Shown one piece after another: positions 46,213 through 57,095 of a stretch of DNA of 64,000 nucleotides; within the stretch, counting starts at the first letter, position 1; every line of letters starts with the position of its first letter. Source of the DNA: Metopolophium dirhodum (lineage: Eukaryota > Arthropoda > Insecta > Hemiptera > Aphididae). The notes beneath the pieces are model-generated. The model saw only the letters and a program-made list of their open reading frames with translations. It did not search any database and was not told the origin of the DNA. The DNA lies in NCBI RefSeq assembly GCF_019925205.1, contig NC_083565.1, positions 31,338,241 to 31,402,240 on the forward strand, in the 5' to 3' direction. Made by a program: the position numbers and the translations under genes.

Positions 46213-47219
46213 TAATATTCAACAACTAGATAGCCGTCTCCTTTTAGTCATCGAAGTCGGCCGCCATTTACAAAGCGGGCAATGTTTACAAAATAATATT
46301 ATTACAGTATATATTATTATGTATGGATAAATACATAATATGCATATAAATAAATGTAAAACAAATGTAAACATTGCCTGCTTTTATAAATGGCGACAGA
46401 CTTCAAAATTGATCACAACTGTAGAGTAAAGACGGCTATCTAGTTGTTGTATATACTTGTATATATTATCTATGGGCCTCACTACCACATCTTTTTTTGT
46501 CAAAAACTTCTGTTTCTAATTCGAACGATACGTGTCAACAATTATCAGGACTTTCATTCTGAAAAAAAAAAATTCGGATCGTCCGTAATAATATATACAA
46601 GGGGACGATCGAGCCGCATTTTTAATTTTTATAATTTAAATTGCAATAAAAATTGTATAATATTAAAAAAATATCAGAATTTCCAACTTAAATATTTAAT
46701 TAACTAAACACAATTTTAAAAATGTGCCTCGATCGATCCTCGTACATGTTGGGGAAAAAAAGAACATTTTGTAAACTGCATATCGAGATAATTGTTGCGA
46801 CGTATTGTTGGAATTAAAATCGTAAGTTTGAGGGAAAAATAAACCTTTTTTTCATGACCAAAATATTACATACTGACATGTGAGTGCGCGTGCGTCCTGT
46901 ATTGTGCTTCAATGCAACACGAAAAGCGTAAATCTATGGCCAAAACGGGAGTAAGAAAAACATATATGTTATGTAAAATATAATATTATATACAAAATTA
47001 CATAAACAAAAATGTATTCAATTTGCATAAATGTTTGTACAAATTATCATGATTTCTACAATAAAATTGCTTAAAATTAAACTAATTGACTACATAATTG
47101 CATTCTTTGTATTCAAATAAATTCACAAAAATTGTATATTTAAAACACTAAATCTATATACCTACATGGCTACATTTTACAATTTAACTATATCAAATTA
47201 CATTATTTTGATGTGGACA

Positions 47220-48448
47220 TCAACTCATACATATTGCACATTCACTAGTTTTCGATCCCGAAACACAAGCTATTGCACACAATCCAGCACACATTTCTTC
47301 ACGAGTGCCTGGCTTTCCATCACGGTTAGTCGACACAAGTTTTCTTTTTCTATTATAAGAACAGAAAACTTTTATTGGATTTTCTGATGCAGATGGATCA
47401 CTGTTTACATTTCCGTCTCCATTCTGGTTAGGTCCATATCCATTCTGACTTTTTATACAAGAAGAGCAATTATTATTTTCTATACTAGTGTATTGACATT
47501 TATTACTATTACAATATAATTTATGTATCAATAATAATAAGTGCAATTATTGGGAGCTTGGATGAGCTAAAGGAAAGAAACAATCGTTGCCCCTTTTTAT
47601 CTAATCCTTCAGGGACATAAAAACGCAATATGTAAACTATGATATCTCCCCTCCCCCAAATTTAAAACTCAAATTACGCCTATGGTCTCAATGATAAGAC
47701 ATAAGTCATAATATATTTCATATTCAATTGTTAAATAGTTCTTTTATTGTTTAAATATGACATAGGAAATTTTTATTAGCATAATTTAAGTGCACGCATT
47801 AAAAACCAATAAAAAGGTTACGTTACATTGACCCTTTTAACACAAGTAACAATATAAGACAATTTTAATGACATTGGACAAATTATCTCAATTTTGTCAA
47901 AATGTGACATTTGCCCTTCTTGCACCAAGCCACAAAGTTATTCACAAATCAGTTGGTGTGTACCGAAGTATTTCTATAACTCGACAGGCTTTAATTATAT
48001 TGTTAATTCCTGGCTCAGTAACCAAGAAACTACAAATTTAAAAAAATATGATGCAAATAAAGATGTAAAAACGATTTGTACGCAATTTGTGGACAATAAT
48101 TTGATTTCAATTAATAAGTGCATTATATTCATTGAGGTTATTCATAGGTATAATATGACAAAGAACTATAAAACACGGAAAAAAAATAGTTATAAAATAA
48201 ATAGTTATAAGTAATAAGTAAAACTTCAGTGTATAAATAGGAAAATAAACATTATATAAATGTACGGAAATAAAGCAAATATTTTATAAAAATGTCCTGT
48301 ATTTTGAAGGAGTAGGTTATACTACTTACTCCTCAAGTTCTTGGTCGCTACTGTGCTTTAAGTCATGATTCATGTCTGCATTGTGCGATTCAATGTTTTC
48401 CGGTGCACCCAGTGAGTAACTGACAAATTCAATAACCAAAACGATTGA
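47220..48448 (-). CDS. Cysteine-rich, probably secreted protein (partial, exons 2 and 3)
   Basis: Exon 48330-48448 follows a T-rich acceptor (TTTCTTTTCTAG) and opens with the hydrophobic stretch SIVLVIEFVSYSLGA, like the end of a signal peptide. An acidic propeptide-like part follows, then a strong donor GA|GTAAGT. Joining to the acceptor GTAATAG ahead of 47505 keeps the frame and gives 95 codons to the stop at 47220. That exon has nine cysteines, including CSSC, CAGLCAIAC and CAIC, around a Gly/Asn-rich linker. The first exon with the Met was not found, so the protein is at least 134 residues. I recognise no family. Small Cys-rich secreted proteins in aphids include venom- and saliva-type effectors, but that link is only inference. 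The plus ORF at 47894-48214 lies within the intron. Confidence 0.5.
47894..48214 (+). other. Unassigned plus-strand ORF with a Cys-rich start
   Basis: The frame opens CDICPSCTKPQ and runs about 100 codons with six cysteines, lacking an ATG at its start. Codon context is no different from the AT-rich surroundings. It could be an exon of an unknown gene or chance. It lies in the intron of the minus-strand Cys-rich gene. Confidence 0.2.
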
Positions 48449-48529
48449 CTAGAAAAGAAAAAAATGAATTTAAATCACAAATGTATTAGTCCTTCAATTT
48501 AGTCAATATAGTAGTATTTATAAGTTATG

Positions 48530-49815
48530 AAATTTTAAAACAAATGAACGTATGTACATGAAATTTTCACTGGTCGTTTATATTTGCATTTTCTATACAC
48601 GATAAAATTTTCAAAATATTTTGACTTGTTTGAACTGTTTAGGAACATTTTCCGTTTTAAATTTTATTAGCCTTTTTTTTCTATGAATGTCAATAAAACA
48701 TTTTTTTATTTGGTAAAAGGTTGAAAATGTATTATACAAGGCTTCTACTACACTGTTACAATGACATTTCAAAAATATTAAAAATCCTTAGTTACAGTTT
48801 TTATTTATAAGTATTTAAAGTTCAATGGACGGAAAAATCAAGAAAATTATAAAATTATTTTGAGTTGAGAATTCATAAAAATTATTTCTTTTTTAAATCC
48901 AAGATTTGAAAATGTAATACAATTCGTCATAAGTTTGTCTACCTTTATTAAAATAAAGTCTAAATGAAAATCAAATTAAATTTTTATGATCATTTGAAAT
49001 TCATATTTTTACATCAAGTGCCACTAGTGGGTGGCTTCTTATCACGTACTCATGTATTATTGTAACCCTTATCAAATATGCTTATTGTGCATCAATGTAC
49101 AGATTCTATATATTATTGTGTAAGATAAAAAATTAATATTTTAACAAAATTGGATTTGGATATTCATTCGATTTCCCATGTAGTAGTTTTGTTATTTTAT
49201 TGTTATGTAAAAATGAATAACTGTTGATACATGAAAATTTTACTGAATGTTTATATTTTCATTTTCTATACACCATAAGACTTTGAAAATATTTTGACTC
49301 TTTATGAGCTGTTTACAGGCATAGTCAGTTTTCAATTTTTTTTTACTTTTTTTTCTATAAATATCAATAAAATATTATGTGTCGAGTAAAAAAGCGTGGA
49401 AATGTAATGCAAGGCTCCTGATATATTTGTTACAATAGTAGTTGAAAATTATTAAAAATACATACGCACAATTTTATTTTATAAGTATTTAAAGTACGCA
49501 TTTTGACAAAATTTATCAATTTTAAAATTTAATAATTATTTTGTAGTTATAAATGTATCAAATTTCAACTTTTATAGCTAAGGATTGAAAATTTAAAACG
49601 AGGTTCCACGTAAATAGGTAAATATATAAATTACTTTATTTACAGTAATATCATCAAATATACTTAGTATATCTTAGGCTAACTGACCGTTTTTCCTCAG
49701 AATCGTTTTTCTTATACAATGATATTATATCATTGAATTCAAATTTAAAACCATCCATTACAGTGACCCACTTGTGACCTACTGTACAGCAGAGCGACAT
49801 CCACTTATACACCTT
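48530..49815 (+). repeat. Dispersed repeat, copy I (5'-truncated)
   Basis: It starts inside the family at AAACAAATGAACGTATGTAC and runs to the GCAGAGCGACATCCACTTAT end. About 135 bp of unrelated sequence (CACTAGTGGGTGGCTTCTTA onward) is inserted near 49020-49150. The mini-ORF frame at the end is open. Confidence 0.65.
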
Positions 49816-49959
49816 TTTTTAGTTTATTAAATACCCACGAGCCGCCACTGTAACACAGTTAACACAGCCTCCAGTATAGTATTATTGTAATACGTAATTA
49901 TTATTGTTTTTATGAAATATTATACCTTTTTACTGTCGTTATTGGACCAAATGTAAGCT

Positions 49960-50610
49960 CCTAACCTTTTTACCTGAAAATCAAAGATAATGTAATCTCT
50001 TACATAGACATTTTCACCTGAAAAAAATAGGGTTATATCCTACACTCCAACATTTTATTTGAAATTTTGAACACACGATTTTTGGTTAATGATTTATTTT
50101 AATTTGATTATTGTTTAAGTTTTTATTGATATAGGTAGCTAAATTGATTTTGTATAATATTAATAAATGTATTGCAAGACAGACATTTTATTTTCAATGT
50201 CGAAAATACAGAGACATTCTACTGATTTCAATAAATGTATTGCAAGACAGACATTTTATTTTCAATGTCGAAAATACAGAGACATTCTACTGATTTCTTT
50301 TTTAACATAATTTTGATGTTTTTTCTTGTATAAGTAATTTGGTTTTTATTATTTAATAATAATGGTAATTAATTAATTAAATGGTTAAATTTGAAGGAAA
50401 TCATTAAATTTGATGATTTATATAAGTATGCTAGGAGGAGACAACAGCGGTAAAAGCGGTAGTCACTTGTCCGCCTTTAAAAAAATTAATTTGACTTTTT
50501 TTAAAAACTTACCACCTATTATTTTTGCCATCGTTTGTAGGAGTCAACATTACGCCCATGTAGGAGATTACCTACATTTGTAGGAGTTTACTATTTCCCC
50601 TTTATCGACA
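49960..50610. mobile_element. Candidate inverted-repeat element with GTAGGAG-type ends
   Basis: The left region AAATGTAAGCTCCTAACC is the approximate reverse complement of the right region TTGTAGGAGTTTACTATTT. GTAGGAG words recur internally (50540-50590). This links it to the minisatellite at 38.3 kb. Ends and target duplication are not settled. Confidence 0.35.
50162..50297 (+). repeat. Perfect 68-bp tandem duplication
   Basis: 50162-50229 and 50230-50297 are identical, beginning AATAAATGTATTGCAAGACA and ending CTACTGATTTC. The lack of any difference suggests a recent event or an assembly artefact. Confidence 0.85.
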
Positions 50611-50651
50611 CACCTGAAAGATTTTTAGTTAAATTATTTATTTGTTTTTAG

Positions 50652-50719
50652 TGTCACCTTAACCAGCCACCAGTGGACAACGCGAGTACCGAAGTCTGTA
50701 AATTGAGTCCCAGACACAG
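50652..50719 (+). CDS. Candidate internal exon (unknown)
   Basis: Acceptor TTTGTTTTTAG precedes 50652 and donor CACAG|GTAAAC follows 50719. The 68 bp in between are less AT-rich than the flanks and open in one frame (CHLNQPPVDNASTEVCKLSP). No partner exons were found and no family was recognised. Confidence 0.2.
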
Positions 50720-51538
50720 GTAAACGATTTTTTTCCTACCTTTTCTGTGTTCCGATTGCGTCCTATTGTATAGTAGGTAAGCGTTAATTATACACCTAAT
50801 ATATTTGTCTTATATGGTGTTTATTAAATAAACACGAATTGGTTTTTACTTGATGAGTTAACGAACATTTTATCTTAAGGATAGGTCTTATCGATTTACG
50901 ATCACGTAGCGATTTAGTACGTCAAGTGACTTAAGAGTCGAGAGATACTTTGAAGTTTATAGTTTATATTGAAAATTCAAAATGATTACCATTTTTAGTG
51001 AAAAAATAAAGAAATCCGTATTATTGATAAGTTTAAATATCGTTTCCACAAAATGTTGGACAATGATGTCGAGCATTGGAGTTTTTTTTTCAAAAATTCA
51101 AATTTTCCCCTAAAATGTGGGCAGATTGGCTAAAACGAGCAGTAAAATGCAGCGTACTACAAACACTTTTGAAAGCTTTCATTCAAAATTTAACTCTTTT
51201 TTTCTACACATTGCATCCCAATATTCATTGATTTCTAAATATTTTAAAACAATGCCAAACTGATACTTACATAAAGATAACGTCATAATTTAACACCTGT
51301 AAAACGCAGAGCAAATAATTCGAAAAAAAACAGACATTTATTGATAAAAAAATAAACAAATTAATAATGAAATGATAACACCTTTACAATACCTTAAAAC
51401 TATTTCAGTTAAAACTTAAAAGCCTTTTTTAAAATGACATATTCACGGACTAAAAATGTATTATTTAAATTATTTAATAATAACAAAATAATTGCTAATT
51501 ATGACTATTAATTTTCCAATATATCAATCCTAGAACTG
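50720..51538. other. AT-rich spacer
   Basis: CCGATTGCGTCCTATTGTAT at 50747-50766 has a partial reverse counterpart at about 51867-51880 and 51969-51980, hinting at a larger inverted-repeat element that I could not define. Nothing else is seen. Confidence 0.35.
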
Positions 51539-51755
51539 GGGGGGGTGGAGTGGCCGAGCGGACGCACACCGACGCTAGTTCAAAACCTCGACCGCGGGTG
51601 GCATTTTTCTTCGGGCAAGTCACGGTGTCCGGAGAGAAGTGCCGACATCCCATACCTGGGCATGGCAGATGCCTACGGCCGGTGCCCACTAACCAATCTG
51701 CCAAACTGTGTAAACGTGTTTAAAATGTACAGTACCCAAGTAAAAACTACCCAAT
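51539..51755 (+). mobile_element. tRNA-derived SINE, copy 2
   Basis: It starts GGGGGGGTGGAGTGGCCGAGCGG. The A box is TGGCCGAGCGG at 51551-51561 and the B box AGTTCAAAACC at 51577-51587, both good RNA polymerase III promoter matches in a Ser/Leu-tRNA-like head. The body is shared with the minus-strand copy at 31735-31957. The frames open across it are not genes. Confidence 0.7.
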
Positions 51756-51759
51756 AGGC

Positions 51760-53339
51760 TAAGTTGCCGCGGGTTAATTAATAAAAAGTAAAAAAAAATT
51801 AAAATTCTAGAACTACGAATATATTAAATAGTCATTACTAAGATCATATTAAAATAGTGTAATTAAATACAATAGGACGGAAGCGAAAGATAAAAACGTA
51901 AGAAACAATAATTTACCTATCCAACTTGTGGACGCAATCGACATGCTGAAAAGGTATAAAATGTTGAAACGGGACGCAATCGAATGTCGCCCGCGAGTAT
52001 GAGTCTAGTGCCGGTGATTTTAAGGTATTGCGGGCCCGTAGACATTGGTACCCATTCTAGCTTTATTTTAAATCAGGATTTTTTATAAAATAGTTAAATT
52101 AGGTTATTCTTATCCTTTTTTTTATTATAATGTGTTAACACAAAATTATTTACAAATAATAAAATAATACGTGTGTGTTGAATAGATAGGTTAACAAATT
52201 CGTGGGGGACTAATTTTTTTTTTATTTTATATTTATTTTAATAATTACAACTAAAATAAACCATCAATTAAAAAAAAAAAATAAATTCATCGAAATGTTT
52301 GAATGAAATAATAAATTGTTTAATATCCAAGTACGTGGCGGCGGTAGACAATAAAATACAATAAATTAAAACTTATCCTGATACACTAGATACGCACACA
52401 GTAGATACATGTTATTATTTAATACGGCTATACTATAAACTATATAAATTGTAATAATAATTTCATAAAATTGAATGAAAACTTACTTTTATGATAATAT
52501 TATGCAGAAACTGTTGAAAAAATACTGTAAGGTACAAAGCGGATTGCAGTCAAATACTCAAATGTTATTAATTATCGTAGGCCCTATAGGCACAGTACAT
52601 TTAGTGCATAAACGCTGCATAGTCACTGCAGTGTCCAGTGTTTAAATAGTTAAGAAACCATCTGTTTGGGAGGGGGAATGTCAAATCTTAGAGTTAATCT
52701 TTTAAAAATAAAATATTTACAGCATAAAAATCAAGTCTAAAATTGTATTACTTTTTATATTATGATAACAATTTTAACATACCTTCAAAACAATTCATTT
52801 TACTCCTAATATGGACAGTTAAATTGTCAAAAACCATAAAAAACAGCTTATTTTATACCATTTTGCATATTTCTTTATTGAGTATAATACAAAAGATAAT
52901 TGTAACAAAAAAAAAAAAAAAAAAATAGGTGAGCAAGTGGGCAGTGTCGTATAAAGATAATTTTTTAAATATCTAGATAAAGATAAAAAAAAAGATAACA
53001 TTTTTTTTAATATGTACCTACTTACCTATGTATTACACACCTAAGGTGAATAAAGTATATTAGATAATGTATAATATTATGAAACACATCTTAATTTCAT
53101 AACAGTTGTGAATTATGTAACTTTATAAGTCAATTAAATGTTATTCCAAAAAATATGTTTTTCAAATTAAGTAAAGGGCAATTTTCAAAACACCATAAAA
53201 TTTGACGTCAATAAAACAAAACTTTAAAATTTTCTTTATACCTACATATATTATGTTTTTTTAATAATTCATTATTGTTTTACCTAATGAACACAATTAA
53301 AATAAATTAAAAATACAAATCAAATGTATCGTTTCTTTT
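51760..53339. other. AT-rich spacer
   Basis: It includes a moderately GC-rich block at about 51940-52060 without readable coding and an A run at about 52907-52926. No gene or recognised repeat. Confidence 0.45.
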
Positions 53340-54147
53340 TTAATAGAAATAAATAATAGTTATGATATTTACATAAATATTTAAATAATTTATAGGAAAG
53401 TAGGAACGTAGTGATGTCAGGTGAAATGAGCATACATTCAACACGATGTAATAAGATGATACGTAGTGCACAATAAATACGCGGGGTTGATGACCTGCTT
53501 CAACGGGCAAAGGGGCGCGTCTGGTGAGACCTGTTGCCTGCGTCCTTCGGAGAAATGACGGTTCAATAACCCCCGCTACGACGTTGGTGGTTGACAATGT
53601 GTTGTAGTAGGTTTATTTTTATTAGTAAGAGGGATTGTGGGCATGTGTAAATGTGTTTGGGTGTGTGTGTACGTATTTGGAAATCGTGTAAAATTATTAC
53701 GTTATTATATCGCTACGTTATTATAATATATTATGTCAAACCACTTACCTCGTGCGTGGGTTGTGATGATTGCCTTCTGCGATTGGACTGTAAATTATAT
53801 TAGTTTTTATTTGTAAATCGCAGTGCAGTGTGATTATTATTTAATTATCTTAATATTATGGAAGTTAAGTCTATAGTTTTCTTTTAAATCCGTTACGTCC
53901 GACGTCACCGTAATATAGGACCTTTTGCGGACATTGATAACTACTCGAACGTAATTTATCCTATTAACTGCTAACATACTATGATTTTATACCTTAGAAA
54001 TTTGTTGTATTCGCCGTCACCATATAGGACCTCTTACAGACATTGATAACGACCCGAATACAACCTAACCTATGAACTGTTATAGCACCAATATAATATA
54101 GTGTAATTATAATTTTAATATTCTAATCACACTACACCAGCAATCGA
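53340..54147 (-). other. Region with GC-rich islands and candidate minus-strand exon
   Basis: A GC-rich block at about 53480-53590 overlaps a minus ORF (53340-53597) without recognisable domain. On the minus strand, TCCAATCGCAGAAGGCAATC and the following 19 bases are bounded by TTTACAG and GAG|GTAAGTGG (about 53748-53788), a well-formed small exon. It might belong to the same transcript as the signal-peptide ORF upstream at 54509, but phases cannot be tested. Confidence 0.25.
53902..54080 (+). repeat. Two imperfect ~70-bp direct repeats
   Basis: CGTCACC...ATATAGGACCT...GACATTGATAAC...CCGAA (with ACTCGAA in the first) occurs at about 53902-53971 and again at about 54013-54080, offset by 111 bp. 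Divergence is roughly one base in five. Confidence 0.55.
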
Positions 54148-54404
54148 TCATTTAAATTGGAGATATGATGAAATAATCAACAATATATTTGATCTGGCCA
54201 TATGAGACAAATAACTCAACGACCATACCTGAATATTCGAATGATACAATATGCATATAAGTTTATAACGCAAAAAGTAATGTATGAGCATATACGGATA
54301 ATGTGCAGGTGTGTCGCGATGTCGACTGGCGTGGACAATGTGTATTGAGACTTCACTGGAATAACACTGACGACGAGTTGATTCCGTATGGTCCTTATAT
54401 AATA

Positions 54405-54509
54405 TTATGATTTTGGTGTGATCCCTGTCTCGCTGGAGACTCCTTTCTGTGCGTAAGAAATCACCGTTAAAAACAGCACACAAATGACGATAGTGAGACT
54501 ATTATACAT
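54405..54509 (-). CDS. Possible small secreted peptide (34 aa) or signal-peptide exon
   Basis: The minus-strand ATG at 54509 (context CTTAATG) opens MYNSLTIVICVLFLTVISYA then QKGVSS and about eight more residues before TAA at 54405-54407. Residues 4-20 form a textbook signal peptide with likely cleavage after Ala20. Upstream to about 54700 the sequence is GC-richer and CT-rich on this strand, compatible with a promoter. No good donor is found before the stop, so it reads as a complete very short ORF. Chance cannot be excluded. Confidence 0.3.
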   Translation of the reverse strand: MYNSLTIVICVLFLTVISYAQKGVSSETGITPKS

Positions 54510-54779
54510 TAAGTTTCGTAATTGCGCTCGGACCTCTCACTCGCACGCGTTGGTTGTATGCGGAGTGCGAGAGAGACAGAGATAAGAACTGCAGTTTTAT
54601 GATTCTCATTTTTCGTTCCGTGGATCCTGGTACCGTCTTATCTGCGGTTAACGGTCGACGGTCGTCGGCTATTGTTTGCAGGTATATTTGAAAGGTAACA
54701 GGTACCTTTAATATAGGATTTAAATATGTATATATTTCTACATACGTGCGGTGTGATCGCATCATTTATACGAATTATT

Positions 54780-54935
54780 ATTATGATTATTATTAATATT
54801 AATATTATTACTATTATATTATTATTATTATTATTAATATTAATATTATTACTATTATATTATTATTGTTATTAATATTAATATTATTACTATTCTATTA
54901 TTGTTATCAATATTAATATTATTATTATTATCAAA
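54780..54935 (+). repeat. ATT-rich microsatellite/minisatellite
   Basis: Repeated TATTAATATTAATATTATTA blocks with ACTATTATATTATTATT spacers, about three units of roughly 50 bp, decaying to the right. Confidence 0.7.
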
Positions 54936-55106
54936 GAGTCTCGCTAGTATTATTATACGTATTCGCGTGGTACTTTCCTATATATTTATTTTAATTTTTA
55001 AAATATTGTGAGCTATTTAGAAGTGTTCGCGCCATGCTAAGTATTTTTTATAGTAATATTGTTGCAATATTTTAATGTAATTTAGTAATCAATTAAATAT
55101 ATATGT

Positions 55107-55298
55107 ATGTTATTTACTATGGGGCCGTTGGCCAAATGCGTTGCATACTTGCATGATGGCACGAGATTCGGAATAGATGCAGTCGGTCGGCACTATACCT
55201 GGTCAATCGTCGTGAATAAACGCTACAAGCGGGCACCGTTGACGTCGGGAAGCGTACATACGAGCTACTATAACCTCCTGCCGACTGTACCGGTGTGA
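55107..55298 (+). other. GC-richer ORF of unknown status
   Basis: 63 codons (MGPLAKCVAYLHDGTRFG near the start) with base composition clearly less AT-rich than the flanks. No domain recognised. It directly precedes the hairpin repeats, so it may be part of an inserted element or a leader. Not called as a gene. Confidence 0.2.
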
Positions 55299-55331
55299 CC
55301 GGTGAAATTAACTCCCGGTGATTTTTACTGG

Positions 55332-55473
55332 GGGAGTAATAATCGCCGGGAGTAATTATTTCCTAAGCTAGCCGGCGATTATTACTCCCTCTATATTTTA
55401 ACTCCACATTATCTGGGGAGTAATAATTGTCGGGAGTAATTATTTCCTAAGCTAGCCGGCGATTATTACTCCC
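55332..55473. repeat. Two tandem GC-rich hairpins (84-bp period)
   Basis: GGGAGTAATAATCGCCGG (55332-55349) pairs with its exact complement at 55372-55389 around a 22-base loop. The next unit has arms at 55416-55433 and 55456-55473 with two mismatches (one a G-U type). A partial third unit begins at about 55498. The unit has no coding content. Confidence 0.75.
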
Positions 55474-55630
55474 TCTATATTTTAACTCCACTTTATCTGG
55501 GGATCGCCGGAGCAAATAAACTGCAATTGTTTAGGTAGGATTATTCCATTACTTCTTATATTAATTATTAGATGATGATTTAAGTAAATATTAATCGTTT
55601 TAGTTGTCACTATGCGGTAGATCGCGGACC

Positions 55631-56046
55631 CAGTGTCGGCCTGGGATCTAAAGGGCCCAGGAGGCAAATTATTCAAAGTGCCTCTCAAAAATACCAAATC
55701 TCAAAAAAATAATTTAAAAACGTTTTATAGATATTTATCACATAATATGGATCGATATGTATATATAATATAGTATTTAAACATAACCATAGATTCCAAA
55801 GTTATAATATAGTTATATATTATTATTACCACGGACTAAGATATTATGATTTTAGTATCATTAAAATAATAAAATGTATAATATATTATTTTTATAAAAT
55901 TATTTAATGGATCCAAACACATACCATTGGGCTATATAATATATAGTAGGTAAATGTTGGTAAATAATTTCATTTATTTTTTGAAAAATACGGGTCGGGG
56001 CCTCGGAGGCGATCGCCTCCTAGCCGCCTGGGCCAGGCCGACACTG
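55631..56046. mobile_element. Non-autonomous hAT element, 416 bp
   Basis: The left end CAGTGTCGGCCTGGG and the right end CCAGGCCGACACTG are inverted repeats. Inside, AGGGCCCAGGAGGCAA pairs loosely with CGCCTCCTAGCCGCCTGGG. The flanking CGCGGACC and GCGGATCC look like a decayed 8-bp duplication. Confidence 0.6.
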
Positions 56047-56306
56047 CGGCGGATCCCGCCGTGCTGTTCGTAAGTAAGTGCACGATTTAACTTAAAAGTA
56101 TCAAAATTATACCAAGTTTGTTGTATTCCACCTATGGTGGATTATAATAATCAATTAATACAAAATCCTAACCTAACCAGTAACCATATTAAAATCAGAT
56201 GAAAAAAAAAAACAAATTTAACCATTTTTAAACTAGCCTATCTATCTTCTTCCCAAGGTAGTCTAATCTACACACAAACATTCATTTATATATAGGTATG
56301 TTATAA

Positions 56307-56343
56307 GGTGAATGTCGACATTTGGTTAATGTTGACATTCACC
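56307..56343. repeat. 16-bp-arm hairpin
   Basis: GGTGAATGTCGACATT and AATGTTGACATTCACC pair with one mismatch around a 5-base loop. A further diverged pair (GGTGAATGTAAATTTC, TGGTAAATGTTGACATT) follows to about 56400. Confidence 0.6.
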
Positions 56344-56576
56344 AAAATTTCTGGTGAATGTAAATTTCTTCTTAGATGTAGAACTGGTAAATGTTGACAT
56401 TTTGTAAAAAAATTGCAAACAGCACGGGGTCCGCAATCTACCGCAGGTAGATTGCCTACCTGATAATATACTGCTGCGAATCAGAATTTTTATTCCAGGC
56501 AACAGAAAAGTTAAGATAAATTTTGAACACCATACACCGAATATTAAATAACGAACTGAACAAATTTTGAGTCATA

Positions 56577-56930
56577 TAGAGTTGGTACATAACGGGCAAC
56601 GAAGTGCACGGGATCAGCTATATATATATATATATATATATATTGACAACAAACATGCCCGATTAACCAATAGCAACCAATACATAATACACTATTATTA
56701 TTTTAATCTGCAACAATATGTAGATGGACTACATTGTTGTATTTTCGACATCCAGATTTCCTACTTTTCCGATGGATTTTCCTAAATTATTTCTTTCGTA
56801 AAAACCTTCGCTTGGCAATCAGAAACATCTTAAAAAAAATTTAAGCCAAATCGGACCAGCCGTTCTCGATTTATTAGGTAACATACATTTTTCACGCTCC
56901 ATTTTTATATATATAGATAAAACAACTAGG
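56577..56930 (+). repeat. TA microsatellite and 3' tail resembling a non-LTR/DNA repeat
   Basis: A TA run lies at about 56621-56643. 56815-56920 contains GCCAAATCGGACCAGCCGTT then CTCGATTTATTAGG and TTTTTATATATATAGAT, a tail common to insect interspersed repeats (pattern memory, family not named). A faint relative is at about 29510-29545. Confidence 0.4.
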
Positions 56931-57095
56931 TATCTCAGTGGTTAGACCATGTCACAATGCTATTAACAACCACACAGGACACTACCTTTAATTATGATAA
57001 AAATATATAATGAAAATATAATATTATACTATGACCGCAGCTGGTAACTTGAGGTACCTTTTATAATTTAGAAGTTTGAGTTTATAACTAGTAAG

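Larger units (their letters stand above)
41559..46900. repeat. Large direct duplication, copy 2
   Basis: Same order as copy 1, about 7.55 kb downstream at its start. It holds an open THAP gene and two insertions absent from copy 1: a TTAA-MITE relative at about 43078-43442 and a 610-bp inverted-repeat element at 45603-46212. Homology ends at about TACATACTGACATGTGAGTG near 46885. Confidence 0.8.
55613..56445. mobile_element. Inverted-repeat element carrying a nested hAT element
   Basis: TGCGGTAGATCGCGGACC at 55613-55630 is mirrored by GGTCCGCAATCTACCGCA at 56428-56445. Between the left arm and its continuation (CCCGCCGTGCTGTTCG near 56055-56070, matched by GCAAACAGCACGGGG on the right) sits the hAT element 55631-56046, which therefore inserted later. 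Confidence 0.55.

Noticed and set aside
51551..51587. True tRNA gene
   Set aside because: A and B boxes are present but no cloverleaf can be drawn and the sequence continues into a SINE body shared with another copy.
51495..51757. Two overlapping ORFs near 51.6 kb
   Set aside because: Same SINE family in the other orientation, with pol III boxes; not protein genes.
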